NCBI RefSeq assembly: GCF_000817785.2
Contig: NZ_JTCM02000048.1
Span: forward strand, 1-45,254
Direction: 5' to 3'
Origin: Hassallia byssoidea VB512170
GTDB taxonomy: Bacteria > Cyanobacteriota > Cyanobacteriia > Cyanobacteriales > Nostocaceae
DNA length: 45,254 nt
Position numbers and translations under genes: made by a program. This document shows positions 27,178-35,558 of this stretch, piece by piece. The stretch's first letter is position 1. Each line of letters begins with the position of its first letter. The notes beneath the pieces are model-generated. The model had not been told where the DNA came from, did no database searches, and was given only the letters and a program-made list of their open reading frames with translations.

Positions 27178-27228
27178 AAGAAGAGTTGGAGAGAGTTTTT
27201 GCGCTCATTGCTGTCTACTTTTAAAAAA

Positions 27229-28875
27229 TTATAAGTTTAATGGCTGTAGTTCTTTTGGCGATGAGTTAATTTTACTGGTGGCATCAGCCAGGTGTTTAAT
27301 TAGTGTAGACTGTGGTAGAGGTCCTTGCAAGTGACTCCAGGGTAATATTTGTTCGGTTGACCAGTCGGTGTGAACGTAAAAATCTAAGTCGGGAATTTGT
27401 TTTTTAAGTTGTTTGAAAGCGCGTTTGTAACTGCCTAAAGAATCGCCAAAGTTGCGAGTTAGTTGTAAAAGTTGGGAAAGTCGGCGATCGCCTCTCGATA
27501 ATAATGCTTGAATTATTGACCAATTGTAACTTTCGGGACGGAAATCTATTCCTTGCGGTTTTAGTTCTTTTTGTAAAAATTGCAACCGCTTCTCAGCTTG
27601 GCGATTTACTCCAAACCATTGAAAGGGCGTGTGTGCTTTGGGTACAAAGGTGCTGCATCCTAGTGTTAACCGCAATCCTGGTGCAGCTTTTTTGACGGTA
27701 CGCATCATCGTTACAGTTTGCTCTAAATCTTCTGATTCTTCGCCGGGAATTCCTGCCATGCCGTAAAGTTTTAAGCAAGATAAGCCACCTGCTTTGGCGT
27801 TTACCGCAGCTTGAATGATTTCCTCATTATGCAGCTTTTTGTTAATGATTTCGCGTAATTTTTCTGAACCACTTTCGATGGCAATGGTAAGCGATCGCGT
27901 GTCTCTTTTCGCTAAGGTTTGCGCTAATTGCACTGTTACTGTATTAGTTCGCACTGAGGCAATACTCAAGCGTACATCGTCATATTTTGGCTGACTAATA
28001 TAATCGAGTAACGTTTCAAATTCTGGATGCTGAGTTACTGAAGCTCCTAATAATCCTAAGCGATTTGTGACAGCTAAACCTCTTTCGATTGCCGGAATTA
28101 AAGATTCTTCAACACTCGCAGTTCTAAAAGGTAAAGTGAGATAACTTGCCAAACAGAAACGGCACATTTCTGGACAACTTCTCACCATTTCCACCATGTA
28201 AATATTTTCCCAAGCGGCTTTTTCGGTGACGACAGTTGAAGCTGAGAGAACATTTCCCCGGTAAGTTTGCTTTTGCACTATTGCGGGAATTTCTGGGGAG
28301 ATTGGTTGAATTGATTTGATATCACCGTCTAATGTGTGATATTCAACTTGATACAAACTAGGAACATAAATTCCCGGTACTTGTGCAAGTGCTTTTAACT
28401 GGATTTGTCTAGAAGCGTTTCTAACTTGTTTATAAGCTTCAATAAAATTCCCTAATAAATCTTCGCCATCTCCGAGTAAAATTACATCAAAGAAATCGGC
28501 GAAAGGTTCGGGGTTAGCTGTGAGGACGGGACCCCCACCAAAAACTATCGGATGATTGCGATCGCGAATATCTGCCCTAATAGGAATTTCTAAAGATTCC
28601 AGCAGATTTAAAATATTCACATAATCTAATTCCCACGACATCGAAAAGCCGAGTAATTCCGGGTTTCTTGGAAGTTGTTCGCGAGTATCGGTAAACAAGC
28701 GGCTTACTTGCACATCATCACGCATTGCTAAAGTAGCCCATACTATTTGATAGCCTAGGCTGGTGATTCCCACGGTGTATTCATTGGGGAAAGCGAAAAT
28801 TGTCGGGATAGCGTCGTTATCGGGGGTTGCACGAGTAAATAAAAGACGTTCAGCAGCGAATACAGATGATGTCAC
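27229..28875 (-). CDS. B12-binding-domain radical SAM protein
   Basis: About 548 aa from a GTG at 28873-28875 (TSSVFAAERLLF follows). An in-frame GTG at 28914 would add 13 residues and run into a repeat. The N-terminal part has a Rossmann-like cobalamin-binding or degenerate domain (GITSLGYQIVWATLAMR ... HPIVFGGGPVLTANPEP). The radical SAM core has the cluster motif CPEMCRFC (Cys at 234, 238 and 241). The spacing CX3CX2C is canonical. The YgiQ/TIGR03960-like layout, with a C-terminal helical region (LLSRGDRRLSQLL), is typical of uncharacterised family members. The substrate is unknown. It precedes the CPXCG and SRPBCC genes closely, likely one operon. Confidence 0.88.
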   Translation of the reverse strand: MTSSVFAAERLLFTRATPDNDAIPTIFAFPNEYTVGITSLGYQIVWATLAMRDDVQVSRLFTDTREQLPRNPELLGFSMSWELDYVNILNLLESLEIPIRADIRDRNHPIVFGGGPVLTANPEPFADFFDVILLGDGEDLLGNFIEAYKQVRNASRQIQLKALAQVPGIYVPSLYQVEYHTLDGDIKSIQPISPEIPAIVQKQTYRGNVLSASTVVTEKAAWENIYMVEMVRSCPEMCRFCLASYLTLPFRTASVEESLIPAIERGLAVTNRLGLLGASVTQHPEFETLLDYISQPKYDDVRLSIASVRTNTVTVQLAQTLAKRDTRSLTIAIESGSEKLREIINKKLHNEEIIQAAVNAKAGGLSCLKLYGMAGIPGEESEDLEQTVTMMRTVKKAAPGLRLTLGCSTFVPKAHTPFQWFGVNRQAEKRLQFLQKELKPQGIDFRPESYNWSIIQALLSRGDRRLSQLLQLTRNFGDSLGSYKRAFKQLKKQIPDLDFYVHTDWSTEQILPWSHLQGPLPQSTLIKHLADATSKINSSPKELQPLNL

Positions 28876-28927
28876 AGTTGTTTGTTGGGGCTGGATTATC
28901 GGAAAAGCCCTCACCCTGAAGGGTGGG

Positions 28928-28991
28928 GCTACACGGACAAAGCCTGCGAAGGCAGGCTTCGTTCGTATAGCCTTAGGCTAGAAGCCTAAGG
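28928..28991. repeat. two adjacent hairpins of a dispersed palindrome family
   Basis: First hairpin: GGCTACACGGACAAAGCCTG pairs with the stretch ending CGTATAGCC, around GCCTGC-GAAG-GCAGGC (28928-28972). Second: CCTTAGGCT-AGA-AGCCTAAGG (28971-28991), perfect. Together they fill the gap between the SemiSWEET gene end and the radical SAM gene start. Confidence 0.8.
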
Positions 28992-28997
28992 GCTTCT

Positions 28998-29252
28998 TCA
29001 TCTATATTTAATTTTAAGCCATAGAATTATGATGTTAAAAAATAATGTCACCCCGTTTGCGAGAATAACCGGCAATGATTGTAGAGATATTCCATAAATT
29101 ATCCATAAAAAAACACCAATATTAAAAGTAATTAGCATGATGTATGAAACATCTTTGGCTGATTTGCTTTGCCATGTTTTTATCATTTGCGGTAGAAAGG
29201 AAAATGTTGTTAATGTCGCGGCAATTAATCCTAAAATTGTAGTTAAATCCAT
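28998..29252 (-). CDS. SemiSWEET-type (PQ-loop) sugar transporter
   Basis: 84 aa from the ATG at 29250-29252 (MDLTTILGLIAATLTTFSFL). A start at 29285 would add 11 polar residues before it, unlike the family. Three transmembrane helices with the PQ motif (FSFLPQMIKTWQSKSAKDVSY) identify the bacterial half-SWEET family, which dimerises to move sugars passively. The second helix carries FNIGVFLWIIYGI and the third ANGVTLFFNIIILWL. Its substrate cannot be told; some members carry sucrose or glucose. Downstream it runs into the hairpins at 28928-28991, probably a terminator. Confidence 0.9.
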   Translation of the reverse strand: MDLTTILGLIAATLTTFSFLPQMIKTWQSKSAKDVSYIMLITFNIGVFLWIIYGISLQSLPVILANGVTLFFNIIILWLKIKYR

Positions 29253-29334
29253 GATTATGCAACCCTCTAACGCACTACTCGACATTCCAGCAGATTTTAC
29301 AATAGTGAAATCTGATGGTGATTTTACTTGAGAT

Positions 29335-31149
29335 TTAAGCCTGATTTTTTGGCTTCTTCAGATAAGACTTAGCCCAAGCATATCGCTGTGAATCTTTTTT
29401 TAGTAAGTAATTCACTGCATACTGTCGTTTATTCTCATCTTTTGTACTCCGGAGTACTCGCTTAATTTCGTCATCTATTTCCTCAGTTTTCGCACCACGT
29501 TTCACTGCTTCTTCAAAGTAATAATCTCCTGTTGAGTATTCACCTTTGTCATAGTAAATCGCTCCGAGTAAAGTGTAAGGTTGATAACTTTGAGGATGAT
29601 ATTCAATAGCTTTTTTGGCAGAACTTTCTGCATTAAATAAATCATCAATGTCTCTGAACGCTGCACCTCTAGTTACTAAAATAGCTGACTTGAGATTACT
29701 TTCGCGGATACTGCTTAAGTCTAGATTAGTTAGTTGTAATGCGCGTTCTGGTTCATCTGCTTTGCGCCAATAACTACTAGCAGTAGGAATGTGCCATTTA
29801 TGTCCAGTGCGTTGAAATTCCTGTTCATAAAAATCTGCTTCGAGTTTGTAATGTGCAATAGCAATTTTTCCGTCACGAGATAATAGATTTTGTTCTATAA
29901 GCTGAACAACTAAGAGAGGAACTAGCCGCTCTTTTTTCTCCAGTTTTAGCATTATTGTGTAAAATGGTTCAATCGGTAATTGATTTGCAGGATCTACAAG
30001 TGCATACTTTTTCTTGAGAGTTGCAAAGTGCTTTTGTTTAGCGAAAGTAATGATATCTTCACGATCATTTTGTTTTAACCAGTCAATCTCTGCCTCACTT
30101 AGTAGTTCTCCTGATTCTACCTTTTTATTAAGAATATAAGCATATTTTTCGTTAGCGATCGCAATCGTTTCACTCAATTTACGCTTTTTGAGAAAATTGA
30201 TATCCTGCTGACTGAGATAATTTTCCAAATCAAGTCTTTTGAGAACTTTGTACAAATGACTTGAACAAGATGAATCCTCATATCTACTTGCTTTGTACTT
30301 GGCTTTAAAAGCAGCAAATTCTTGCTTTTGTTCGAGTTCATTAGCGATGCTAATCGTTTCCGTAAATCCGTGCTGTTCCAGCCAGTAAATTTCGGAATTA
30401 ATTAGCTTTTTGTCTGCATCCAGTTTTTGCAAGATTGGATATAGTGGACTGGATAATGATGTATCTGGCTGTTTAATCGCTTGGTACTTCGCTTTTAATT
30501 GGGAAAACTCAACTTCTCTTGCTGACTCTTGTTGTTCAAAAATTTTGATAGTTTCAAATAGTTCTCGATTTGTCAACCATTCAAGTTCAGGATAGCTTAC
30601 CCTTTCTTTTATTTCCAGTTTTTTTAGAATTTTATATAGTGGACTATTAGGCGATAAACCTTCATATTTAGTTGCTTGGTACTTTGCTTTTAAAACAAAA
30701 AAGTGCCGCTTCAATTTCATCTCATGAGCAATAGCAACTGTCCCACCAAGCCGATTCTTTTCTAACCATTCAATCTCTGGATTAGTCAGCGCATATTCGG
30801 AGTTAAGTTTCCAAAGAATTGGGTAAAGAGGAACAGAAATATTATCTTTAAAACCTAGCCAAAACTTGGGGACTTTATACTGAGATTTGAGATGATAAAA
30901 CTCACTTTCTAGTTTTATAAGTTCTTCTGTCCTAGATTGCTGCTTTTGGCAAATTGTTTCGACAGTTTCAAAAAGTTTATGTTCTTTCAACCAATCAAAC
31001 TCTAATTCAGTTAGTTCAATTCCTAAGTCAGCTTTTCGCAACATAAGATACAGAAGACTACAGGGTGATGAATCTTCATATTTAATTGCTTGGTACTTGG
31101 ACTTGAGAGCAGCAAAGTGTTTTAAACGATTTTCAGACTCTTTTTCCAT
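29335..31149 (-). CDS. large repeat protein with C-terminal TPR
   Basis: 604 aa built from six to seven degenerate units of about 60-68 residues between residues 10 and 430. Each unit starts with a basic (F)xxLKxKYQAxKY helix, passes through an S-SPLYxILxKL helix, and ends with a LxxxExxWLExxxLxETIxIA helix. Residues about 485-555 look like TPR pairs (AESSAKKAIEYHPQSYQPYTLLGAIYYDKGEYSTGDYYFEEAV). No signal peptide or catalytic motif, so probably a cytosolic scaffold. Very rich in Lys and Glu. I know this repeat only from cyanobacterial hypothetical proteins. Start is ATG at 31147-31149. Divergence between units is high, so expansion is not recent. Confidence 0.75.
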   Translation of the reverse strand: MEKESENRLKHFAALKSKYQAIKYEDSSPCSLLYLMLRKADLGIELTELEFDWLKEHKLFETVETICQKQQSRTEELIKLESEFYHLKSQYKVPKFWLGFKDNISVPLYPILWKLNSEYALTNPEIEWLEKNRLGGTVAIAHEMKLKRHFFVLKAKYQATKYEGLSPNSPLYKILKKLEIKERVSYPELEWLTNRELFETIKIFEQQESAREVEFSQLKAKYQAIKQPDTSLSSPLYPILQKLDADKKLINSEIYWLEQHGFTETISIANELEQKQEFAAFKAKYKASRYEDSSCSSHLYKVLKRLDLENYLSQQDINFLKKRKLSETIAIANEKYAYILNKKVESGELLSEAEIDWLKQNDREDIITFAKQKHFATLKKKYALVDPANQLPIEPFYTIMLKLEKKERLVPLLVVQLIEQNLLSRDGKIAIAHYKLEADFYEQEFQRTGHKWHIPTASSYWRKADEPERALQLTNLDLSSIRESNLKSAILVTRGAAFRDIDDLFNAESSAKKAIEYHPQSYQPYTLLGAIYYDKGEYSTGDYYFEEAVKRGAKTEEIDDEIKRVLRSTKDENKRQYAVNYLLKKDSQRYAWAKSYLKKPKNQA

Positions 31150-31278
31150 GTTGATATAAGCCGCAATAACATTGCTTAATTTGTGTCATTTGCCACTATA
31201 ACAACACTTAAAAAAAACAGGGATGGCAAAATCACCACCCCACAACAGAGAAACTTTCTTGAGAAAACTGCGTGTTAC

Positions 31279-32367
31279 CTACAACACCTTACACTGTCCC
31301 TGCTGCCGCAATAAATGATCGCACAATACTAAAGCCACCATCGCTTCTACCATCGGCACAGCACGCGGTAAAACGCAAGGATCGTGTCTTCCTTTGGCAG
31401 CTAATAGCGTTTCTTCACCCTCATTAGTCACCGTCTTCTGTTCTTTTCTAATGGTGGCTGTCGGCTTAAATGCTACTCGTAAAATGATATTCTCACCGTT
31501 GGAAATTCCGCCTTGAATTCCCCCTGAACGATTAGTTACAGTGCGAATTTCACCGTTTTCATCAATATAATATTCGTCGTTATGTTCAATTCCAGTTAAC
31601 AGCGTCCCTGCGAAACCTGAACCGATTTCAAAACCTTTACTAGCGGGGAGAGACATTACACCTTTAGCGATATCTGCTTCTAATTTATCGAAAACTGGAA
31701 CGCCCAAACCTTTGGGAACGTTTCGCGCTACACATTCTACCACACCCCCGATAGAATCACCTTGCCTACCGATCGCCTCAATTAATTCAATCATCCGTTC
31801 GGCACATTCACCATCGGGACAGCGGACGATGTTACTTTCAACTTGTTCTAATGTGACGGTATTTGCATCAATCGCACCTTCTAAATCTTTGATGCGCTTG
31901 ACGTAACCGATGACTTCCACATTAGCGACTTGACGAAGAATTTTTTTAGCGATCGCACCGGCTGCTACTCTACCAATTGTCTCACGCGCCGACGATCTAC
32001 CGCCACCTTGCCAATTACGAATGCCATATTTGGCATCATACGTCGCATCGGCATGAGAAGGACGATACTTTTGTTGCATTTCGTCGTAATCTTGAGAACG
32101 AGCATCTTTATTCCGCACCAAAATTGAGATTGGTGTTCCCAAAGTTTTACCTTCAAACACTCCAGAGAGAATTTCGCACTTATCTTCTTCTTTGCGAGGT
32201 GTTGTAATCTTACTTTGTCCCGGACGCCTTCTATCTAACTCTACTTGAATTTCTTCAGCAGATATTTCTAGCCGTGGTGGACAACCATCAATGATAACTC
32301 CCACACCACCGCCGTGAGACTCGCCAAAAGTAGTGACGCGAAATAAATGCCCAAAAGTGTTGCCCAT
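31279..32367 (-). CDS. aroC: chorismate synthase
   Basis: AroC, 362 aa, the last step of the shikimate pathway: 5-enolpyruvylshikimate 3-phosphate to chorismate, needing reduced FMN. All three signature regions are present: [17 protein letters not shown] (16-32), the central [20 protein letters not shown], and [15 protein letters not shown] near the C-terminus. Start is ATG at 32365-32367. A dispersed hairpin lies only 24 bp upstream (32391-32419), which would sit in or near the leader. Length is normal; no insert. Confidence 0.97.
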   Translation of the reverse strand: MGNTFGHLFRVTTFGESHGGGVGVIIDGCPPRLEISAEEIQVELDRRRPGQSKITTPRKEEDKCEILSGVFEGKTLGTPISILVRNKDARSQDYDEMQQKYRPSHADATYDAKYGIRNWQGGGRSSARETIGRVAAGAIAKKILRQVANVEVIGYVKRIKDLEGAIDANTVTLEQVESNIVRCPDGECAERMIELIEAIGRQGDSIGGVVECVARNVPKGLGVPVFDKLEADIAKGVMSLPASKGFEIGSGFAGTLLTGIEHNDEYYIDENGEIRTVTNRSGGIQGGISNGENIILRVAFKPTATIRKEQKTVTNEGEETLLAAKGRHDPCVLPRAVPMVEAMVALVLCDHLLRQQGQCKVL

Positions 32368-32390
32368 AATTAAAAAGAGTTAGGAGTTAG

Positions 32391-32419
32391 GTAGAGACGT
32401 TCCACCGGAACGTCTGTAC
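32391..32419. repeat. dispersed AGAGACGTT hairpin, copy 4
   Basis: GTAGAGACGTTCC (32391-32403) pairs with GGAACGTCTGTAC (32407-32419), one mismatch. It lies 24 bp upstream of the aroC start codon. Confidence 0.8.
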
Positions 32420-32470
32420 GAAAGTTAGGGTTAGGTTTATGTATTTTAGCTGATGTGTTGTTCTCACCAC

Positions 32471-32500
32471 AAAGACAAAAAACATCAAGATTTTGTCTTT
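32471..32500 (-). terminator. stem-loop after the MFS gene
   Basis: AAAGACAAAA (32471-32480) and TTTTGTCTTT (32491-32500) are a perfect 10-bp inverted repeat 16 bp after the MFS stop codon. The T-run is on the plus side (32501-32506), so for the minus-strand gene the stem itself is the main signal. Confidence 0.6.
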
Positions 32501-32516
32501 TTTTTTCCTCTTGCGA

Positions 32517-33788
32517 TTATGATTTTTTAGTTTCCGGCATTGCTAGCCAAAACCAACTTAAGCCAACGGCGGCAATTCCTGCTAAGGTCATAAAACCAAT
32601 GTGATAACCTGCTGCTTTCACTAAAAAACCGCTTCCCAGGTTGCTCAATGCCGCACCAATACCAATCATAGTATTAATTGCTCCCTGTGCTAAATTAAAT
32701 CGCCCAGTTCCTTGAGTTAAATCTGCGACAACTACCACGACTAACACCGTAAAAATACCAGATGCGATACCGTCGAGAACTTGGACTGACACTAAAAACC
32801 ACGGATTGCGGCTGAGGGTGTACAATAAAGCGCGAATTAAGACTGCACCAAAGGCAATTAATATTAGCGGCTTTCTACCCCACTTGTTGGCGGTTGTTCC
32901 TGCCCAAGCTGCAACGGGAATCATGATTAATTGTGCCACAACAACAGCCGCAGAAACGTAAAGCGAAGGGGCATTCTGTTTGCCTCCGGTTAATTCCTGA
33001 CTGACTAAAGGTAGTAGCGCTGCGTTGGCTAAATAGAACAAAATTACAGATGAGGCAAAGATGATGAGAGTGCGTAGGCGTAGCCCGCCGTAGGCATCGC
33101 TCAATAAATCTTTCATACTGGCACGTTCTTTATTTTCGCCATCGTCGCCTCGCGCTTGTGTATTATCTATATCTTTTTTGCGAATCTGAAATACTGAAAC
33201 AATCGTCAAAATACACAGAATGACAAAAAAGTAAAAAATCCACGCTCGTCCGACAAATTGCCCTAAAATACCAGCAACAATTGCCGCAACCACATTACCT
33301 GTATGATTAAGCGCTTCATTTCGTCCTACGCGCTTTTCTAAACGTTCTTTTCCTACCAATCCCAAGGAAGCAGCTGCAACCGCAGGACTGACAATGACTG
33401 CGGAGATACCAATCATACCTTGAGCCGCAATTACTGCCCAGAATGCCGGAAAATGCACAATTATCATGTAGCTGATGGCAACAGTTAAAGTCGCGATCGC
33501 TATTAACTTTCTTTTGTCGCGGGAAGCATCAACTACAGCACCCAGCGGCGTTTGTGCTAAAATTCCGGCAATGCTGGTGATTGAAATAGCAATACCTACT
33601 TGTGCCGGATTTAAGTTGCGATCGGCTGTGAGAAAGATTGCCAGGTAAGGCTCAAATACATCTCGCACATCTCCCAAAGACAAGTTTACTCGATCTAGTG
33701 CCGCTACTGAGGAGCTTTTAGACTTGGGTTTTCCACCTTTATGCTGACTAAAGAGCAGGTTTTTCACAACTCGTTGAAGCTTTTGCAT
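32517..33788 (-). CDS. MFS transporter
   Basis: 423 aa from the ATG at 33786-33788; a TTG seven codons upstream is less likely. Twelve transmembrane segments of the major facilitator type, with the motif-A-like loop GAVVDASRDKRKLIAIA between helices 2 and 3 and a related GTTANKWGRKPLILIAFG loop between helices 8 and 9. The specific substrate is unknown. The cytoplasmic central loop holds RKKDIDNTQARGDDGENKER. At the start of the C-terminal half, SDAYGGLRLRT is encoded by a dispersed GC-rich repeat (33070-33099), a likely insertion that kept the frame. It follows no operon partner; aroC lies downstream after a stem-loop. Confidence 0.87.
   Translation of the reverse strand: MQKLQRVVKNLLFSQHKGGKPKSKSSSVAALDRVNLSLGDVRDVFEPYLAIFLTADRNLNPAQVGIAISITSIAGILAQTPLGAVVDASRDKRKLIAIATLTVAISYMIIVHFPAFWAVIAAQGMIGISAVIVSPAVAAASLGLVGKERLEKRVGRNEALNHTGNVVAAIVAGILGQFVGRAWIFYFFVILCILTIVSVFQIRKKDIDNTQARGDDGENKERASMKDLLSDAYGGLRLRTLIIFASSVILFYLANAALLPLVSQELTGGKQNAPSLYVSAAVVVAQLIMIPVAAWAGTTANKWGRKPLILIAFGAVLIRALLYTLSRNPWFLVSVQVLDGIASGIFTVLVVVVVADLTQGTGRFNLAQGAINTMIGIGAALSNLGSGFLVKAAGYHIGFMTLAGIAAVGLSWFWLAMPETKKS
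33070..33099. repeat. GC-rich dispersed repeat inside MFS gene
   Basis: GCGTAGGCGTAGCCCGCCGT continuing to GGCATCGCT, a self-complementary GCCTACGGCGGGCTACGCC-type unit familiar from Nostoc genomes. Here it is read in frame as part of the central loop of the transporter. Confidence 0.7.
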
Positions 33789-34150
33789 ACATCTGCTCTT
33801 GCTTAACAATTATTAATAACACTGTTACTTTTTATAAGATTAATCACCTCTTTCTTAAGAATTATTATGAGTAATATTTCTGATAAATAATAAAAGATAG
33901 TCAAATTAATTACATATATTTCCCCAAAAATTGTATTTATGAGAATATACGCCTAGCCGACAGGCGCGATCTGCCGCACCTTTCAAGGTGTCGGTTACTT
34001 ATTGCACCTATTGATAGATTTTCAATCAACATTAATCTTGCTGTAGATAGATTCAAAGTAAATGATGAAGATTACAAAATAAATTTACAAAACTTCAAAA
34101 AATTCAATTTTGGATGAATACGCTCTGTCTGTTTTGCTGGAAATCAAAAA
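33789..34150. other. divergent promoter region MFS / glycosyltransferase
   Basis: AT-rich, no gene. One GC-rich nested hairpin stands out at 33957-33994: CCGACA (33957) pairs with TGTCGG (33989), and inside CACCTT-TC-AAGGTG (33977-33990) forms a competing stem. It could be a small dispersed element or a regulatory structure in the glycosyltransferase leader. Confidence 0.5.
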
Positions 34151-35368
34151 ATGGTGTACATGGATAAGCGTTTGCATGTGTTTGCTAATCCAGCTACACA
34201 ACTTTATGGCGATACTCCTGCTTTAGTTGAAAAGACCCCTTTACCCCAATGTGAAATTTCCGTAATTGTTCCAGCTCGCAATGAAGCCGAAACTTTACCA
34301 GCAACGCTTTCGGCTTTAGCGCATCAGGTTGATTTAGAAGGACAGCGCTTAGGTTTCAGGCGGTATGAAATAATTTTGTTACTGAATAATTGTAGTGATA
34401 ATTCAGCAGCGATCGCCCGGAATTTTGCACAGCAGCATCCAGATTTAGTATTGCACATAGTTGAAAAAACTCTAAGAGCAACTGAAGCTTATATTGGTCG
34501 AGTCCGACAAATTTTGATGGATGAAGCGTATCGTCGCTTAATAAGTATAGGACGCAAGCGGGGAGTAATTGCTTCCACCGATGGCGATTCTCAGGTAAGC
34601 GAGACTTGGATCGCTGCGACGCTATATGAAATTAGCTGCGGTGCGGATGCGGTGGGAGGAAGAATTATCACCAATCAAAGCGATCGCGCAACTTTAGATC
34701 CCTATGCCAAAGCTTGTCATCTGCGGGAAGTCGGCTACCGCTACTTGATTGCAGAATTAGAAAGTTACCTTGACCCCGATCCTTATGATAGCTTTCCGCG
34801 ACACTATCAACACTATGGGGCAAGTTTAGCCGTGACTGCACAGATGTATGCGATCGCTGGCGGTTTACCAGCCGTGCGAACACCCGAAGATGTCGCATTT
34901 TATCATGCTTTGGTGCGCGTCAATGCCCGTTTTCGCCACAGTCCGTTAGTGCGGGTAGAAACTTCCGCAAGACAAACCGGACGCACCGACATTGGTTTAG
35001 CGAATCAGTTGAATGAATGGTCACAAATGGGACGACAAAAGCAAGCATTTTTAGTAGAATCAGCAGCAGCTATTGAAACTCGTTATTCAGCGCGTCATCA
35101 GTTAAGAGTTATTTGGTTTTCTGTTCTTAACGGAAAAATGCCAACTCATATGCAATTAGCACCGTTAGCAGACATTTTAGGAGTTCCAGCAGAATGGCTT
35201 GTGCAAGAATTAAAACAACCATACACCTTTAGTCTGTTATTTGAACGAGTTGATGAATACTCAAGAGAAGAAGGAATTTGGGCACAGCGTTGGCAAAAAG
35301 TAGAAATTCAAACAGCAATTAGCGATTTACGTCTGCGTTTAGAAAGTCTGCGTCGGGGTAGCAAATAA
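34151..35368 (+). CDS. family 2 glycosyltransferase
   Basis: 405 aa. The N-terminal GT-A fold shows ISVIVPARNEAETLPATLSA (residues about 36-55), the ILLLNNCSDNSA strand, and the acidic STDGDSQVS motif (about 145-153) that would bind the metal and nucleotide sugar. A second acidic region (RTPEDVAFYHAL) is the usual catalytic-base position for processive GT2 enzymes. The C-terminal 130 residues have no transmembrane helices, so it is soluble or peripheral. The acceptor is unknown. Genes for a NodS-like methyltransferase, a PIG-L deacetylase and an acyl-CoA dehydrogenase-like protein lie 3.6-8.5 kb downstream on the other strand, a set often grouped with such transferases. ATG at 34151; a second at 34160. 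Confidence 0.87.
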   Translation: MVYMDKRLHVFANPATQLYGDTPALVEKTPLPQCEISVIVPARNEAETLPATLSALAHQVDLEGQRLGFRRYEIILLLNNCSDNSAAIARNFAQQHPDLVLHIVEKTLRATEAYIGRVRQILMDEAYRRLISIGRKRGVIASTDGDSQVSETWIAATLYEISCGADAVGGRIITNQSDRATLDPYAKACHLREVGYRYLIAELESYLDPDPYDSFPRHYQHYGASLAVTAQMYAIAGGLPAVRTPEDVAFYHALVRVNARFRHSPLVRVETSARQTGRTDIGLANQLNEWSQMGRQKQAFLVESAAAIETRYSARHQLRVIWFSVLNGKMPTHMQLAPLADILGVPAEWLVQELKQPYTFSLLFERVDEYSREEGIWAQRWQKVEIQTAISDLRLRLESLRRGSK

Positions 35369-35380
35369 AATTTTGCTCTT

Positions 35381-35409
35381 ATTCGTAGTGAGCGATTTAT
35401 CGCTCAATT
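35381..35409. repeat. dispersed CGTAGTGAGCGA hairpin, related copy
   Basis: TTCGTAGTGAGCGA-TTTA-TCGCTC forms a short hairpin (GAGCGA/TCGCTC, 35390-35405) with the same TTCGTAGT lead as the copies at 21026, 25542 and 42742. It follows the glycosyltransferase stop and may terminate it. Confidence 0.55.
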
Positions 35410-35487
35410 ACAACCAAATGTCAACTTCATCAGTTAAAGGAATAAAAAATAACGTCGCCAAGGGGTTTTTATTTATTGAGGAGTTAC

Positions 35488-35520
35488 GAACCGCAGAGAA
35501 CGCAGAGGACGCAGAGAAGG
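35488..35520. repeat. CGCAGAG dispersed repeat
   Basis: GAACCGCAGAGAACGCAGAG-type tandem units, a class common in cyanobacterial gaps. A 65-codon ORF across it is considered an artefact of the repeat. Confidence 0.65.
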
Positions 35521-35558
35521 AAAAGAGTATGATTTTTGTGGCAGAGAAGAAGTTATTT

